Positions 8,532 through 15,395 of a stretch of DNA of 48,604 bases are shown here, one piece after another. The stretch comes from PWPR01 sp046542315 (GTDB taxonomy: Bacteria; Bacillota; UBA994; PWPR01), in contig JBKHBO010000006.1 of the NCBI GenBank assembly GCA_046542315.1, positions 1 through 48,604 of the forward strand, given 5' to 3'. Position 1 is the stretch's first letter. Every line of letters begins with the position of its first letter. The position numbers were made by a program, and so were the translations under genes. The notes beneath the pieces were generated by a model. The model was not told the DNA's origin. It worked only from the letters and a program-made list of their open reading frames with translations, and did not search any database.

Positions 8532-9728
8532 ATGACTAAAGCGATAAAAAATGCAAAGATTTATACAATCACTGATGGAGTGATTGAAAACGGTTCAATT
8601 TTGATTAAAGATGGAAAGATAGAAAAGCTGGGAGCAGATATTGCAATCCCTGATGACTATGAAGTCATTGATGCAAAGGGTATGATAGTCACCCCTGGCA
8701 TAATCGACGCTCATGCCCATGTAGAAATATGGGAAGAAGGAATCGGTTGGGAAGGTATGGATGTAAACGAATCAACAGATCCTGTAACAGCTGGAGTTAG
8801 AGCAATTGATGGAATCAATCCAGATGGTATAGGAATGAGAGATGCAGTTAGTGGAGGCATCACTACTATATGGGATGCCCCAGGAAGTGCTAATGTAATT
8901 GGTGGATACGGAGTTACATTAAAAACACATGGAAAAACTGTAGATGAAATGATAATGCTTGATCCAAGTGGATTAAAAGCGGCTTTTGGAGAAAATCCAA
9001 AAGGCGCATATGGCCAGCGTCAGAATAAAATGCCTATGACAAGAATGGGAGTAGCAGCAGTTTTAAGAGATTCACTAATTAAAGGGCAAGAATACTTAGA
9101 TGATATCGAAAAAGCTGATGGAGATTTAGAAAAAATGCCTAAAAAAGATTTAGGACTTGAAGCTATTGGTAAGGTATTAAAAAAAGAAATTCCACTAAAA
9201 ACTCATTGTCATCGCCATGATGATATAATGACAGTTATAAGAATAGCTCAAGAATTTGATGTTGAGATTAGTATTGAACATGCCACACAAGCACACCTTG
9301 TTGTGGATGAATTAGCTAAGTACAAAGTGCCTTTAATAGTAGGTCCATCGATTTCTACAAGGTCGAAGCCAGAATTAAGTGAGATGTCTTTTAAAACAGC
9401 GGGGATATGTGCTAAAGCAGGAATCCCAGTTAGTATTATGACAGATCACCCAATTATTCCCGTACAACACTTACACCTAGCAGCAGCTATGTGTGTAAAG
9501 CATGGAATGGAAGAAGAACATGCTCTTGAGGCGATAACAATTAATGCAGCAAAGACTTGTGGTGTAGCAGAGAGAGTGGGAAGTATCGAAGTAGGTAAAG
9601 ATGCAGACTTAGTAATATGGACAAAGCATCCTTTTGATGTTTTCACTCAAGTTAAGCATACAATTATTGACGGAGAAATTGTTTATACAATACCACAAGA
9701 TGAAATAAATGAGGTGAACTTATGTTAG
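8532..9728 (+). CDS. Amidohydrolase (metal-dependent), active-site-complete copy
   Basis: A 398-residue amidohydrolase-superfamily enzyme. It has an N-terminal beta-sandwich ('NAKIYTITDGVIENGSILIKDGKIEKLG'), a TIM barrel, and the closing 'GSIEVGKDADLVIW' strand. Ligands are present in order: H61 and H63 (DAHAH), H225/H227 (THCH), H250 (EHAT) and D305 (TDHP). The family is imidazolonepropionase/dihydroorotase-like and the substrate is unknown. The start ATG 8532 follows GGAGGAAGAG. The next gene is a tandem paralogue overlapping by 7 bases, and the M42 peptidase lies upstream. A likely substrate class is a cyclic amide or N-acyl amino acid, but that is inferred from context only. Confidence 0.88.
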   Translation: MTKAIKNAKIYTITDGVIENGSILIKDGKIEKLGADIAIPDDYEVIDAKGMIVTPGIIDAHAHVEIWEEGIGWEGMDVNESTDPVTAGVRAIDGINPDGIGMRDAVSGGITTIWDAPGSANVIGGYGVTLKTHGKTVDEMIMLDPSGLKAAFGENPKGAYGQRQNKMPMTRMGVAAVLRDSLIKGQEYLDDIEKADGDLEKMPKKDLGLEAIGKVLKKEIPLKTHCHRHDDIMTVIRIAQEFDVEISIEHATQAHLVVDELAKYKVPLIVGPSISTRSKPELSEMSFKTAGICAKAGIPVSIMTDHPIIPVQHLHLAAAMCVKHGMEEEHALEAITINAAKTCGVAERVGSIEVGKDADLVIWTKHPFDVFTQVKHTIIDGEIVYTIPQDEINEVNLC

Positions 9729-10879
9729 CGATAAAGAATGGTAATATTATTACAGTAACAAAAGGGTTTATAAAAGATGGAACAATATTAGTAGAAGATG
9801 GAAAAATAACAAAAGTTGGTCAAAACATTGAAGTTCCGAATGGTGCAGAAGTTATTGATGCTAAAGGTAGGTATGTAATCCCAGGAATGATTGATGCTCA
9901 TACCAATATTGGACTAAAAGAAGGCAGCTTAAGGTGGGAAGGTTCTGACCATGTAGAAAAAACAGAAGCAGTAGTTCCTCAACTAAGAGCAATTGATGGA
10001 GTAAATCCTTTTGATGTAGCAATAAAAGATGCAGTTGCTAATGGCATTACAACAACTCTAATTGCACCTGGTGATGACAATACAATTGGTGGTCTGGGTA
10101 GTGTTTTCAAACTTAAAGGAATCACTGCAGATCAAATGTTTGTTAAGGATGCATGTGTTAAAATTGCACTTGGAGAAAACGCAAAGAATATTTTTGATCG
10201 TAAAAAAATGCCATCAACTAGAATGGGAACTGCTTACTTGCTAAGAAAAGCATTTTACGATGCCAAACAATATGAGAAAGAACTAAAAGAAAAAGAAGAA
10301 AAGCCAGACAAAAAGGTTAAAAGAGATCTTAAGTCAGAAATGTTACTTAAGGTATTAAACCATGAATTGCCTCTTCATGTTCATGCTCATCGAGCAGATG
10401 ACATAATGACAGCTATTAGAATAGCTAAAGAATTTGATGTCAAAATGGTATTAGTACATGGCTATGAGGCAGATAAAGTAGCTAAAGAATTATATGATAA
10501 TAATATAGCAGTAATCTATGGACCAATTCTTAACGCTAGAACACAAGTAGAAACTGCAAATCTTAATATGAAAACTCCAAAGTTGTTAAGTGAAGCTAAA
10601 GTTGAACTAGCACTAACAACAGCTCATCCAGCTAAACCGATTGCAATTTTACCTACCTGTGCAGCATTAGCAATAAGAGAAGGATTAAATGTCTGCACAG
10701 CAATAAATGCTATAACCATTACTCCAGCTAAGCTATTAGGAGTTGATGATAGAGTTGGAAGTATAGAGGTTGGTAAAGATGCAGATATTGTTATCTTTAA
10801 TGGACACCCCTTACAGGTAACTTCAACAGTTGAAAAAACTTTAATTAATGGCGAAGTTGTTTATACAAAAGAAGATTAA
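9722..10879 (+). CDS. Amidohydrolase paralogue lacking key metal ligands
   Basis: A 385-residue paralogue of the preceding gene with the same architecture and long stretches of shared motifs ('LRAIDGVNPFDVA..DAV..GITT', 'HRADDIMTAIRIAKEFDV', 'GSIEVGKDADIVIF'). Compared with its twin, the second His of HxH is Asn (H60-T61-N62) and the catalytic Asp of TDHP is Ala (A301 in TAHP). H221/H223 and H246 remain. It is thus likely to be catalytically altered or inactive: a pseudoenzyme partner or an enzyme using one metal. The open reading frame is intact, with a ribosome binding site (GAGGTGA) and translational overlap with its twin, so it is being kept. See findings. Confidence 0.85.
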   Translation: MLAIKNGNIITVTKGFIKDGTILVEDGKITKVGQNIEVPNGAEVIDAKGRYVIPGMIDAHTNIGLKEGSLRWEGSDHVEKTEAVVPQLRAIDGVNPFDVAIKDAVANGITTTLIAPGDDNTIGGLGSVFKLKGITADQMFVKDACVKIALGENAKNIFDRKKMPSTRMGTAYLLRKAFYDAKQYEKELKEKEEKPDKKVKRDLKSEMLLKVLNHELPLHVHAHRADDIMTAIRIAKEFDVKMVLVHGYEADKVAKELYDNNIAVIYGPILNARTQVETANLNMKTPKLLSEAKVELALTTAHPAKPIAILPTCAALAIREGLNVCTAINAITITPAKLLGVDDRVGSIEVGKDADIVIFNGHPLQVTSTVEKTLINGEVVYTKED

Positions 10880-10893
10880 ATATATAGATGTTT

Positions 10894-10926
10894 AAAAAGG
10901 GGGCTTTAATTAGAGCCCCTTTTTTA
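10894..10926 (+). terminator. Rho-independent terminator after the amidohydrolase pair
   Basis: AAAAAGGGGGCT pairs with AGCCCCTTTTTT around a short AT loop, with a run of T directly after. It ends the M42/amidohydrolase transcript. The remaining ~160 bases to pxpB are AT-rich and hold no gene. They contain an inverted repeat TAGATA-AAGA-TATCTA at 10999-11014, but no clear promoter that I can defend. Confidence 0.85.
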
Positions 10927-11085
10927 ATTCAAAAGAAAAAGAATATTTTATAGTAACTGCTTTTCTGAGCTTAAATTTGCTTATATAAACATTTTACCTA
11001 GATAAAGATATCTATATTTTTGCAGGAGATCATTACTTTTTGTCGAATAATATATTACAAGAAAGTTAATAGTAAGGTGAATTGA

Positions 11086-11823
11086 ATGCAACCAAAAAGA
11101 GTTTTACCAATAGATATAAATTATATATTAGTGGAGTATGAACAAATAATTTCTAAGAAAATAAATTTAAAAGTAATACAATTAACAAAATCTATTGAGA
11201 AGAATGAAATAGAAGGTATCAAAAGCATTATTCCGACATATAGTTCTTTACTTATAGAATACGATCCATCTATTAATACAGTTGAAAAGATGTTAGAAAC
11301 AATAACTAATTTAGCTAATAATTTAGAAGATGAGAGTGAAAATAGCAAAAGCAGACTAGTTAAAATTCCAGTTCTTTATGGTGGAGATTTTGGACCTGAT
11401 TTGACAGAAGTTGCTAGAATTAATAATTTAAATGAACATGAAGTAATTGAAATTCATAAAAGTAATATATACAGAGTATACATGTTAGGCTTTAATCCAG
11501 GATACCCATATATGGGAGGCTTAGATAAGCGAATAGCTACACCAAGATTAGATGAGCCAAGAACAAAGGTTCCAGCAGGATCTGTTGCTATAGGCGGAGA
11601 GCAAACTGGAATATATTCTATAACGAGTCCAGGAGGATGGAGGCTGATTGGTCATACTCCTTTAGAAATGTTTAACCCGGAAGAAGATGATCCAACACTT
11701 TTACGTGCTGGAGATGAAGTTATGTTTTATGAAGTTTCGCTAAAAGATTATGAACAGATAAAGAAAGACATAAATGATGGAATGTACAAAGTTAATATTG
11801 AGTTGGTGGATATAGATGAGTAA
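11086..11823 (+). CDS. pxpB: 5-oxoprolinase subunit B (KipI family)
   Basis: A 245-residue PxpB/KipI-type protein. The hallmark C-terminal block is present: 'VYMLGFNPGYPYMGGLD', 'TPRLDEPRTKVPAGSVAIGG' and 'TGIYSITSPGGWRLIG'. PxpB works with PxpC and PxpA as the ATP-dependent prokaryotic 5-oxoprolinase that turns pyroglutamate into glutamate; KipI in Bacillus also inhibits kinase KinA. The ATG at 11086 follows TAAGGTGAATTG. It overlaps pxpC by 8 bases. No PxpA (LamB/YcsF family) gene lies in the window, so the complex is incomplete here, or the pair does something else. Confidence 0.9.
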   Translation: MQPKRVLPIDINYILVEYEQIISKKINLKVIQLTKSIEKNEIEGIKSIIPTYSSLLIEYDPSINTVEKMLETITNLANNLEDESENSKSRLVKIPVLYGGDFGPDLTEVARINNLNEHEVIEIHKSNIYRVYMLGFNPGYPYMGGLDKRIATPRLDEPRTKVPAGSVAIGGEQTGIYSITSPGGWRLIGHTPLEMFNPEEDDPTLLRAGDEVMFYEVSLKDYEQIKKDINDGMYKVNIELVDIDE

Positions 11824-12835
11824 TATTGAATTTATAACATCAGGAATGTTAACTACTATTCAAGATAAAGGAAGAGCAAACTTACAACATCTTGGTATTC
11901 CTGCTAGCGGGGCTATGGACCCAGTTTCAATGGATCTGGCAAATATATTAGTAGGCAATGTAAACGATGAGGCAGTTTTAGAGTGCACATATAGTGGTCC
12001 AAAAATAAGATTTCATACCAATACTTTAATAGCCATAACAGGTGCAACTGTCTTAAGCAAGTTAAATGGTTATGATATAGAAAACTATATAACTATAGAA
12101 GTGCAAGAGGGAGATATTCTAGATTTAAGTGTTTTTGAATCAGGTATGAGAGCATATATTGCATTTGCAGGCGGAATTAATGTTCCTAAAATTCTTGATA
12201 GTAGATCAACATATTTACCAATGCAATTTGGTGATTATGATAAAAAACTAATTAGAGGACAGACTTTGCCTATTCAAAAGGTAGACAATAAGAAGTTTTA
12301 TAAAATAAAAGAAGATTGTAGTTTGAGATATAAAAAAGATGAAGTTGTAACAATAAGAATAGTAAAAGGACCACAATTTAATTACTTTACTGATGATGAA
12401 ATAAAAAAATTAGATAGAGAGACTTACACTGTAAGTGAGAAAAGCGACAGAATGGGTCTTAGATTGATAGGGAATGAGATAAATACTGATAAAAAGGATA
12501 TGATCTCGGATGGTATTCCCCTTGGAAGTATTCAAATCACAAGAGGTGGACAACCTATAATTATGGCTGCAGATAGACAGCCAACTGGAGGATATCCAAA
12601 AATAGCAAAAATAATACAGTGTGATATCTGTCACATAGGGCAGTTATCACCAGGTGATAAAATAAAGTTAGAATGGGTTAGTATCGAAGATTCTAAGAAA
12701 TTATATTTTGAAAAGACAAAGAAACTAGATAATCTACTTAAAAGTTACAATGAAAGAAAAACTGCTACAAATACTTATCGAATTTATGTCAATGATAAGA
12801 TGTTTCAAACAACTTTGGTAGAAACAAGCTCGTGA
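11816..12835 (+). CDS. pxpC: 5-oxoprolinase subunit C (biotin-dependent carboxyltransferase-like, KipA family)
   Basis: A 339-residue partner of PxpB. Family marks are 'SGMLTTIQDKGR..LQHLGIPASGAMDP', 'NVPKILDSRSTY', 'ESDRMG'-like 'SEKSDRMGLRL' and 'ILMAADRQPTGGYPKIAKI' in near-canonical form. The fold is that of urea-amidolyase/KipA carboxyltransferase-like domains; with PxpA and PxpB it forms 5-oxoprolinase. The start ATG overlaps pxpB and its stop overlaps a possible GTG start of the next gene. Length is typical (about 310-340). Confidence 0.9.
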   Translation: MSNIEFITSGMLTTIQDKGRANLQHLGIPASGAMDPVSMDLANILVGNVNDEAVLECTYSGPKIRFHTNTLIAITGATVLSKLNGYDIENYITIEVQEGDILDLSVFESGMRAYIAFAGGINVPKILDSRSTYLPMQFGDYDKKLIRGQTLPIQKVDNKKFYKIKEDCSLRYKKDEVVTIRIVKGPQFNYFTDDEIKKLDRETYTVSEKSDRMGLRLIGNEINTDKKDMISDGIPLGSIQITRGGQPIIMAADRQPTGGYPKIAKIIQCDICHIGQLSPGDKIKLEWVSIEDSKKLYFEKTKKLDNLLKSYNERKTATNTYRIYVNDKMFQTTLVETSS

Positions 12836-12870
12836 GTGAACTTATTAATACTAAAAAAGCAGGAAGAATA

Positions 12871-13332
12871 ATGAGTGAAAAAAAGCACTTGCAGCACATT
12901 AAATATCATCTTGAAAAGATTGAGAAACTATATGTACAACTAATTAAGGAGATGATAGATAAGATTTCTAGGCTTAAGAATTTTAATTTATCTATCTCAT
13001 TGCAATTTATGATTGCACAGCATGTATATTTAGAGCAAATAGCATCACACTTAGTCGCGATTGATTATTATTGTAAGAAGATTGACGTTAAATATTTTAA
13101 CAAGCATCTTTTACGAGAGATTTTTGATAGAGCTGACTTAATTACAATAGATATTTTAGTATCACAAATAATTGAAAAAATAGGCTTTATTAGAGGGTTA
13201 GAAAAAAAAGGAAAAGAAATTTTAGCAAAGCATAAAATGAAGGCATCTTGGAGAACAAGGACTATAGATTATAGTTATAAAATTATGAATCGTTATCATA
13301 AAAAACCAATATTTCATATGTTTTTCAAATAA
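12871..13332 (+). CDS. Hypothetical basic helical protein
   Basis: A protein of 153 residues that I do not recognise. It is all-helical by composition, very rich in Lys and Ile (about one residue in six is Lys), with heptad-like hydrophobic spacing at ~5-30 and 70-110, and a basic C-terminus. No membrane segment or signal peptide is seen. I place the start at ATG 12871 after AGGAAG; a GTG at 12832 overlaps the pxpC stop (GTGA) and would add 13 residues, and both are possible. It is cotranscribed with pxpBC. A short hairpin lies after it. Confidence 0.55.
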   Translation: MSEKKHLQHIKYHLEKIEKLYVQLIKEMIDKISRLKNFNLSISLQFMIAQHVYLEQIASHLVAIDYYCKKIDVKYFNKHLLREIFDRADLITIDILVSQIIEKIGFIRGLEKKGKEILAKHKMKASWRTRTIDYSYKIMNRYHKKPIFHMFFK

Positions 13333-13341
13333 ATTAGGTAT

Positions 13342-13360
13342 AACTGCTATTTTAGCAGTT
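13342..13360 (+). terminator. Hairpin after the hypothetical gene, weak terminator
   Basis: A perfect 8-bp stem AACTGCTA / TAGCAGTT with a TTT loop. It is followed by TACATAAAAA rather than a T tract, so it may be an RNA-stabilising or weak terminating hairpin ahead of hpf. Confidence 0.4.
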
Positions 13361-13387
13361 TACATAAAAAAAAAGGGAGCTGGTATC

Positions 13388-13921
13388 ATGAAAATGCATG
13401 TCACAGGAAAAAATGTTGAAGTTACAGATGCTTTGCGTCAGACTCTCGACAAAAAGCTTAGTAAACTAGACAAGTATTTCCAACAAGGGGGACCAGTGGA
13501 AGCAAATGTTTCATTAGAGATTCTTAAAGGATCTCACATAGTTGAGGTAACTCTCTTTGTTGGAGGAATGATACTGCGTGGTGAAGATGACACAACTGAT
13601 ATGTACGCAAGTATAGACTCTGTGGTAGATAAGTTGGAGCGACAAATTAGGAAGTATAAAACAAGAGTAAATCGAAAAATGCGTGAGCAAGGATCAATAC
13701 CTTTCTTTGTGGAACCTGAGGAAGAAGAAGATGATGATTATCCAAGGATCGTAAAAACTAAGAGATTTAACGTTAAGCCTATGAGCAGTGAAGAAGCTGT
13801 TTTACAAATGGAGTTAATAGGACACAATTTCTTCGTATTCCGAAGTGCAATCACAGATGAGGTTAATGTAGTTTATAAGCGCAATGATGGTAATTATGGT
13901 TTGATAGAACCACAATATTAA
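13388..13921 (+). CDS. hpf: Long-form ribosome hibernation promoting factor
   Basis: A 177-residue protein with the long HPF layout. The N-terminal ribosome-binding domain (1-~100: 'MKMHVTGKNVEVTDALRQTLDKKLSKLDKYF', written here in part) sits in the 30S decoding centre. An acidic linker 'EPEEEEDDD' follows, then the C-terminal dimerisation domain (~120-177: 'RFNVKPMSSEEAVLQMELIG' and 'VFRSA.TDEVNVVYKR.DG.YGLIEP'). It drives 100S ribosome dimers in stationary phase. Its place just upstream of secA/prfB is a conserved Firmicutes arrangement, here with one extra gene inserted. It has its own terminator. Confidence 0.95.
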   Translation: MKMHVTGKNVEVTDALRQTLDKKLSKLDKYFQQGGPVEANVSLEILKGSHIVEVTLFVGGMILRGEDDTTDMYASIDSVVDKLERQIRKYKTRVNRKMREQGSIPFFVEPEEEEDDDYPRIVKTKRFNVKPMSSEEAVLQMELIGHNFFVFRSAITDEVNVVYKRNDGNYGLIEPQY

Positions 13922-13922
13922 T

Positions 13923-13950
13923 AAAAAGTCCGGTCAATCCGGACTTTTTT
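13923..13950 (+). terminator. Rho-independent terminator after hpf
   Basis: AAAAAGTCCGG pairs with CCGGACTTTTT around a TCAAT loop, followed by more T. A strong terminator. Confidence 0.9.
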
Positions 13951-13953
13951 CTG

Positions 13954-13983
13954 TATAGTATACTATAATAAATGTGATACAAT
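13954..13983 (+). promoter_or_regulatory. Extended -10 promoter with overlapping palindrome
   Basis: TGATACAAT at 13975-13983 is an extended -10 (TGnTACAAT). The -35 position is poor but is covered by a perfect 14-bp palindrome TATAGTATACTATA at 13954-13967, a candidate operator. It would drive the nucleotidyltransferase-like gene, secA and prfB. Confidence 0.4.
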
Positions 13984-14015
13984 TAGAGTAAGAATTATAT
14001 AGGCGGTGTTAGATT

Positions 14016-15395
14016 ATGAGAAAAGTGTCAGCAGTAATATTTGAGGGAGGTAATCCTCAGACTCAAATAGAGAAAGATATGGTAATATTAAGAAAGGCAA
14101 TGGTGCTTGATAACTTAGCCAAATTTAAAATGGCTGAAGAAATAGATAAAATCATTATAGCAACTAACTATCCTAAGTTTAGAGATGAATTATTAAACGA
14201 TAAGGATATTATAGTTGATTTTGACCAAGGAGAGTTTAACTTAGGAAAGAGGCTAAGTGAGATAATAGATAAATATAATCTTGAAGCAGTATTTTATTTA
14301 GGAGGAGCTGCTGGGCCGCTAATTACTGTAGAAGAAATTAATCAGTTTTGTATAGAAGTAAAAAACACTCCTGAAATAGTAATGACTAATAATGTTCAAT
14401 CTTCTGATATGATTGTATTTGCTCCTGCAGACGCAATAAATAGAATTCATGTTTTCCCAGTAAAAGATAACCCGCTTGGAAATTTATTAAGAGATGCAGG
14501 ATTGAAGAAAGTTTTAATGCCTCATTCGACAGGTATTCATTTTGATATTGATACACCAACTGATATGTTGGTTTTATCATTAAATCCTAGTATAGGACCT
14601 AATGTGAAACAGGCTTTTAAGGAACTAAATTACAATGCAGACCATCTAATAAGAGCAAAACATTACTTAGCACTTCCATATGCTGATGTAATATTAAGCG
14701 GTAGAGTAGGCTCACCAGTAATTACTCATGTAAATACTATGGTAAGGTGTCGTTTAAGAGTATACTCTGAAGAGAGAGGTATGAAATATTTAAAAAGAGA
14801 AGAAAATGAATTAGTAAAATCACTCATTGCAAAAATGATTGATATTATGGGTATGAATGAATTTTTCAATTATATGTCTAAGATCGCTCATGTAATGTTT
14901 TTTGACTCGCGAATTGTATATGCACATAATAATTTACATCTTATTGAAAATGATAGATTCTATGCAGATTTATTATTGCCAGAGAAAGTAAAAGACCCAT
15001 ATGCAAAAAAACTAACCGAAGAAATAATGAAAGCAAAAATTCCAGTTGTTCCTGGAGGACATTCTCTAGTAGCTGGAGGAATGTGGTCGTTAATTGAGAC
15101 ATTACAACATGAGCAAGAACTAACCTATAGTGATAATAAATTATATGATATGGTAGTATCTGAAAAGTATATATATAAAGATCTATCACAATTACGAAAA
15201 AATTTAACAAGTAGTGCAACAATATATGGGTTAACTAAGGTTGGAGAAGGAGTAGAACCTAACTTTACTTACATAAATCCTTCTGATGACTTAATTATAA
15301 AAGAAGGTTGGAAGATTCATATTGCTGCCCCAATAGCGCAAATTAAAGATATGGAAGAGAAAGGTTTCAAGATTGTAAAACGAGGGAGTAAATAA
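14016..15395 (+). CDS. Uncharacterised nucleotidyltransferase-like protein
   Basis: A 459-residue protein I cannot assign firmly. The first ~200 residues look like a GT-A/MobA-like nucleotidyltransferase fold: 'VSAVIFEGG' at the start, 'IIIATNYPKF', 'AVFYLGGAAGPLIT' in the place of the acidic metal motif, and 'GIHFDIDTPTDM', which closely echoes the 'DIDTPEDL' strand of MobA/CofC-like enzymes. The rest (~210-459) has no recognised motif; 'ILSGRVGSPVITHVNT' and 'VVPGGHSLVAGGMWS' stand out as glycine-rich and likely conserved. The ATG at 14016 follows GGCGGTG. It ends where secA begins (1-base overlap), so the two are coupled. Substrate unknown. Confidence 0.55.
   Translation: MRKVSAVIFEGGNPQTQIEKDMVILRKAMVLDNLAKFKMAEEIDKIIIATNYPKFRDELLNDKDIIVDFDQGEFNLGKRLSEIIDKYNLEAVFYLGGAAGPLITVEEINQFCIEVKNTPEIVMTNNVQSSDMIVFAPADAINRIHVFPVKDNPLGNLLRDAGLKKVLMPHSTGIHFDIDTPTDMLVLSLNPSIGPNVKQAFKELNYNADHLIRAKHYLALPYADVILSGRVGSPVITHVNTMVRCRLRVYSEERGMKYLKREENELVKSLIAKMIDIMGMNEFFNYMSKIAHVMFFDSRIVYAHNNLHLIENDRFYADLLLPEKVKDPYAKKLTEEIMKAKIPVVPGGHSLVAGGMWSLIETLQHEQELTYSDNKLYDMVVSEKYIYKDLSQLRKNLTSSATIYGLTKVGEGVEPNFTYINPSDDLIIKEGWKIHIAAPIAQIKDMEEKGFKIVKRGSK

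Noticed and set aside
10062..10244. A 60-residue frame inside the second amidohydrolase
   Set aside because: A shadow of the real gene in another frame, without a ribosome binding site.
10999..11014. Inverted repeat TAGATA-AAGA-TATCTA ahead of pxpB as an operator
   Set aside because: Only 6-bp arms in very AT-rich DNA and no promoter nearby that can be defended.
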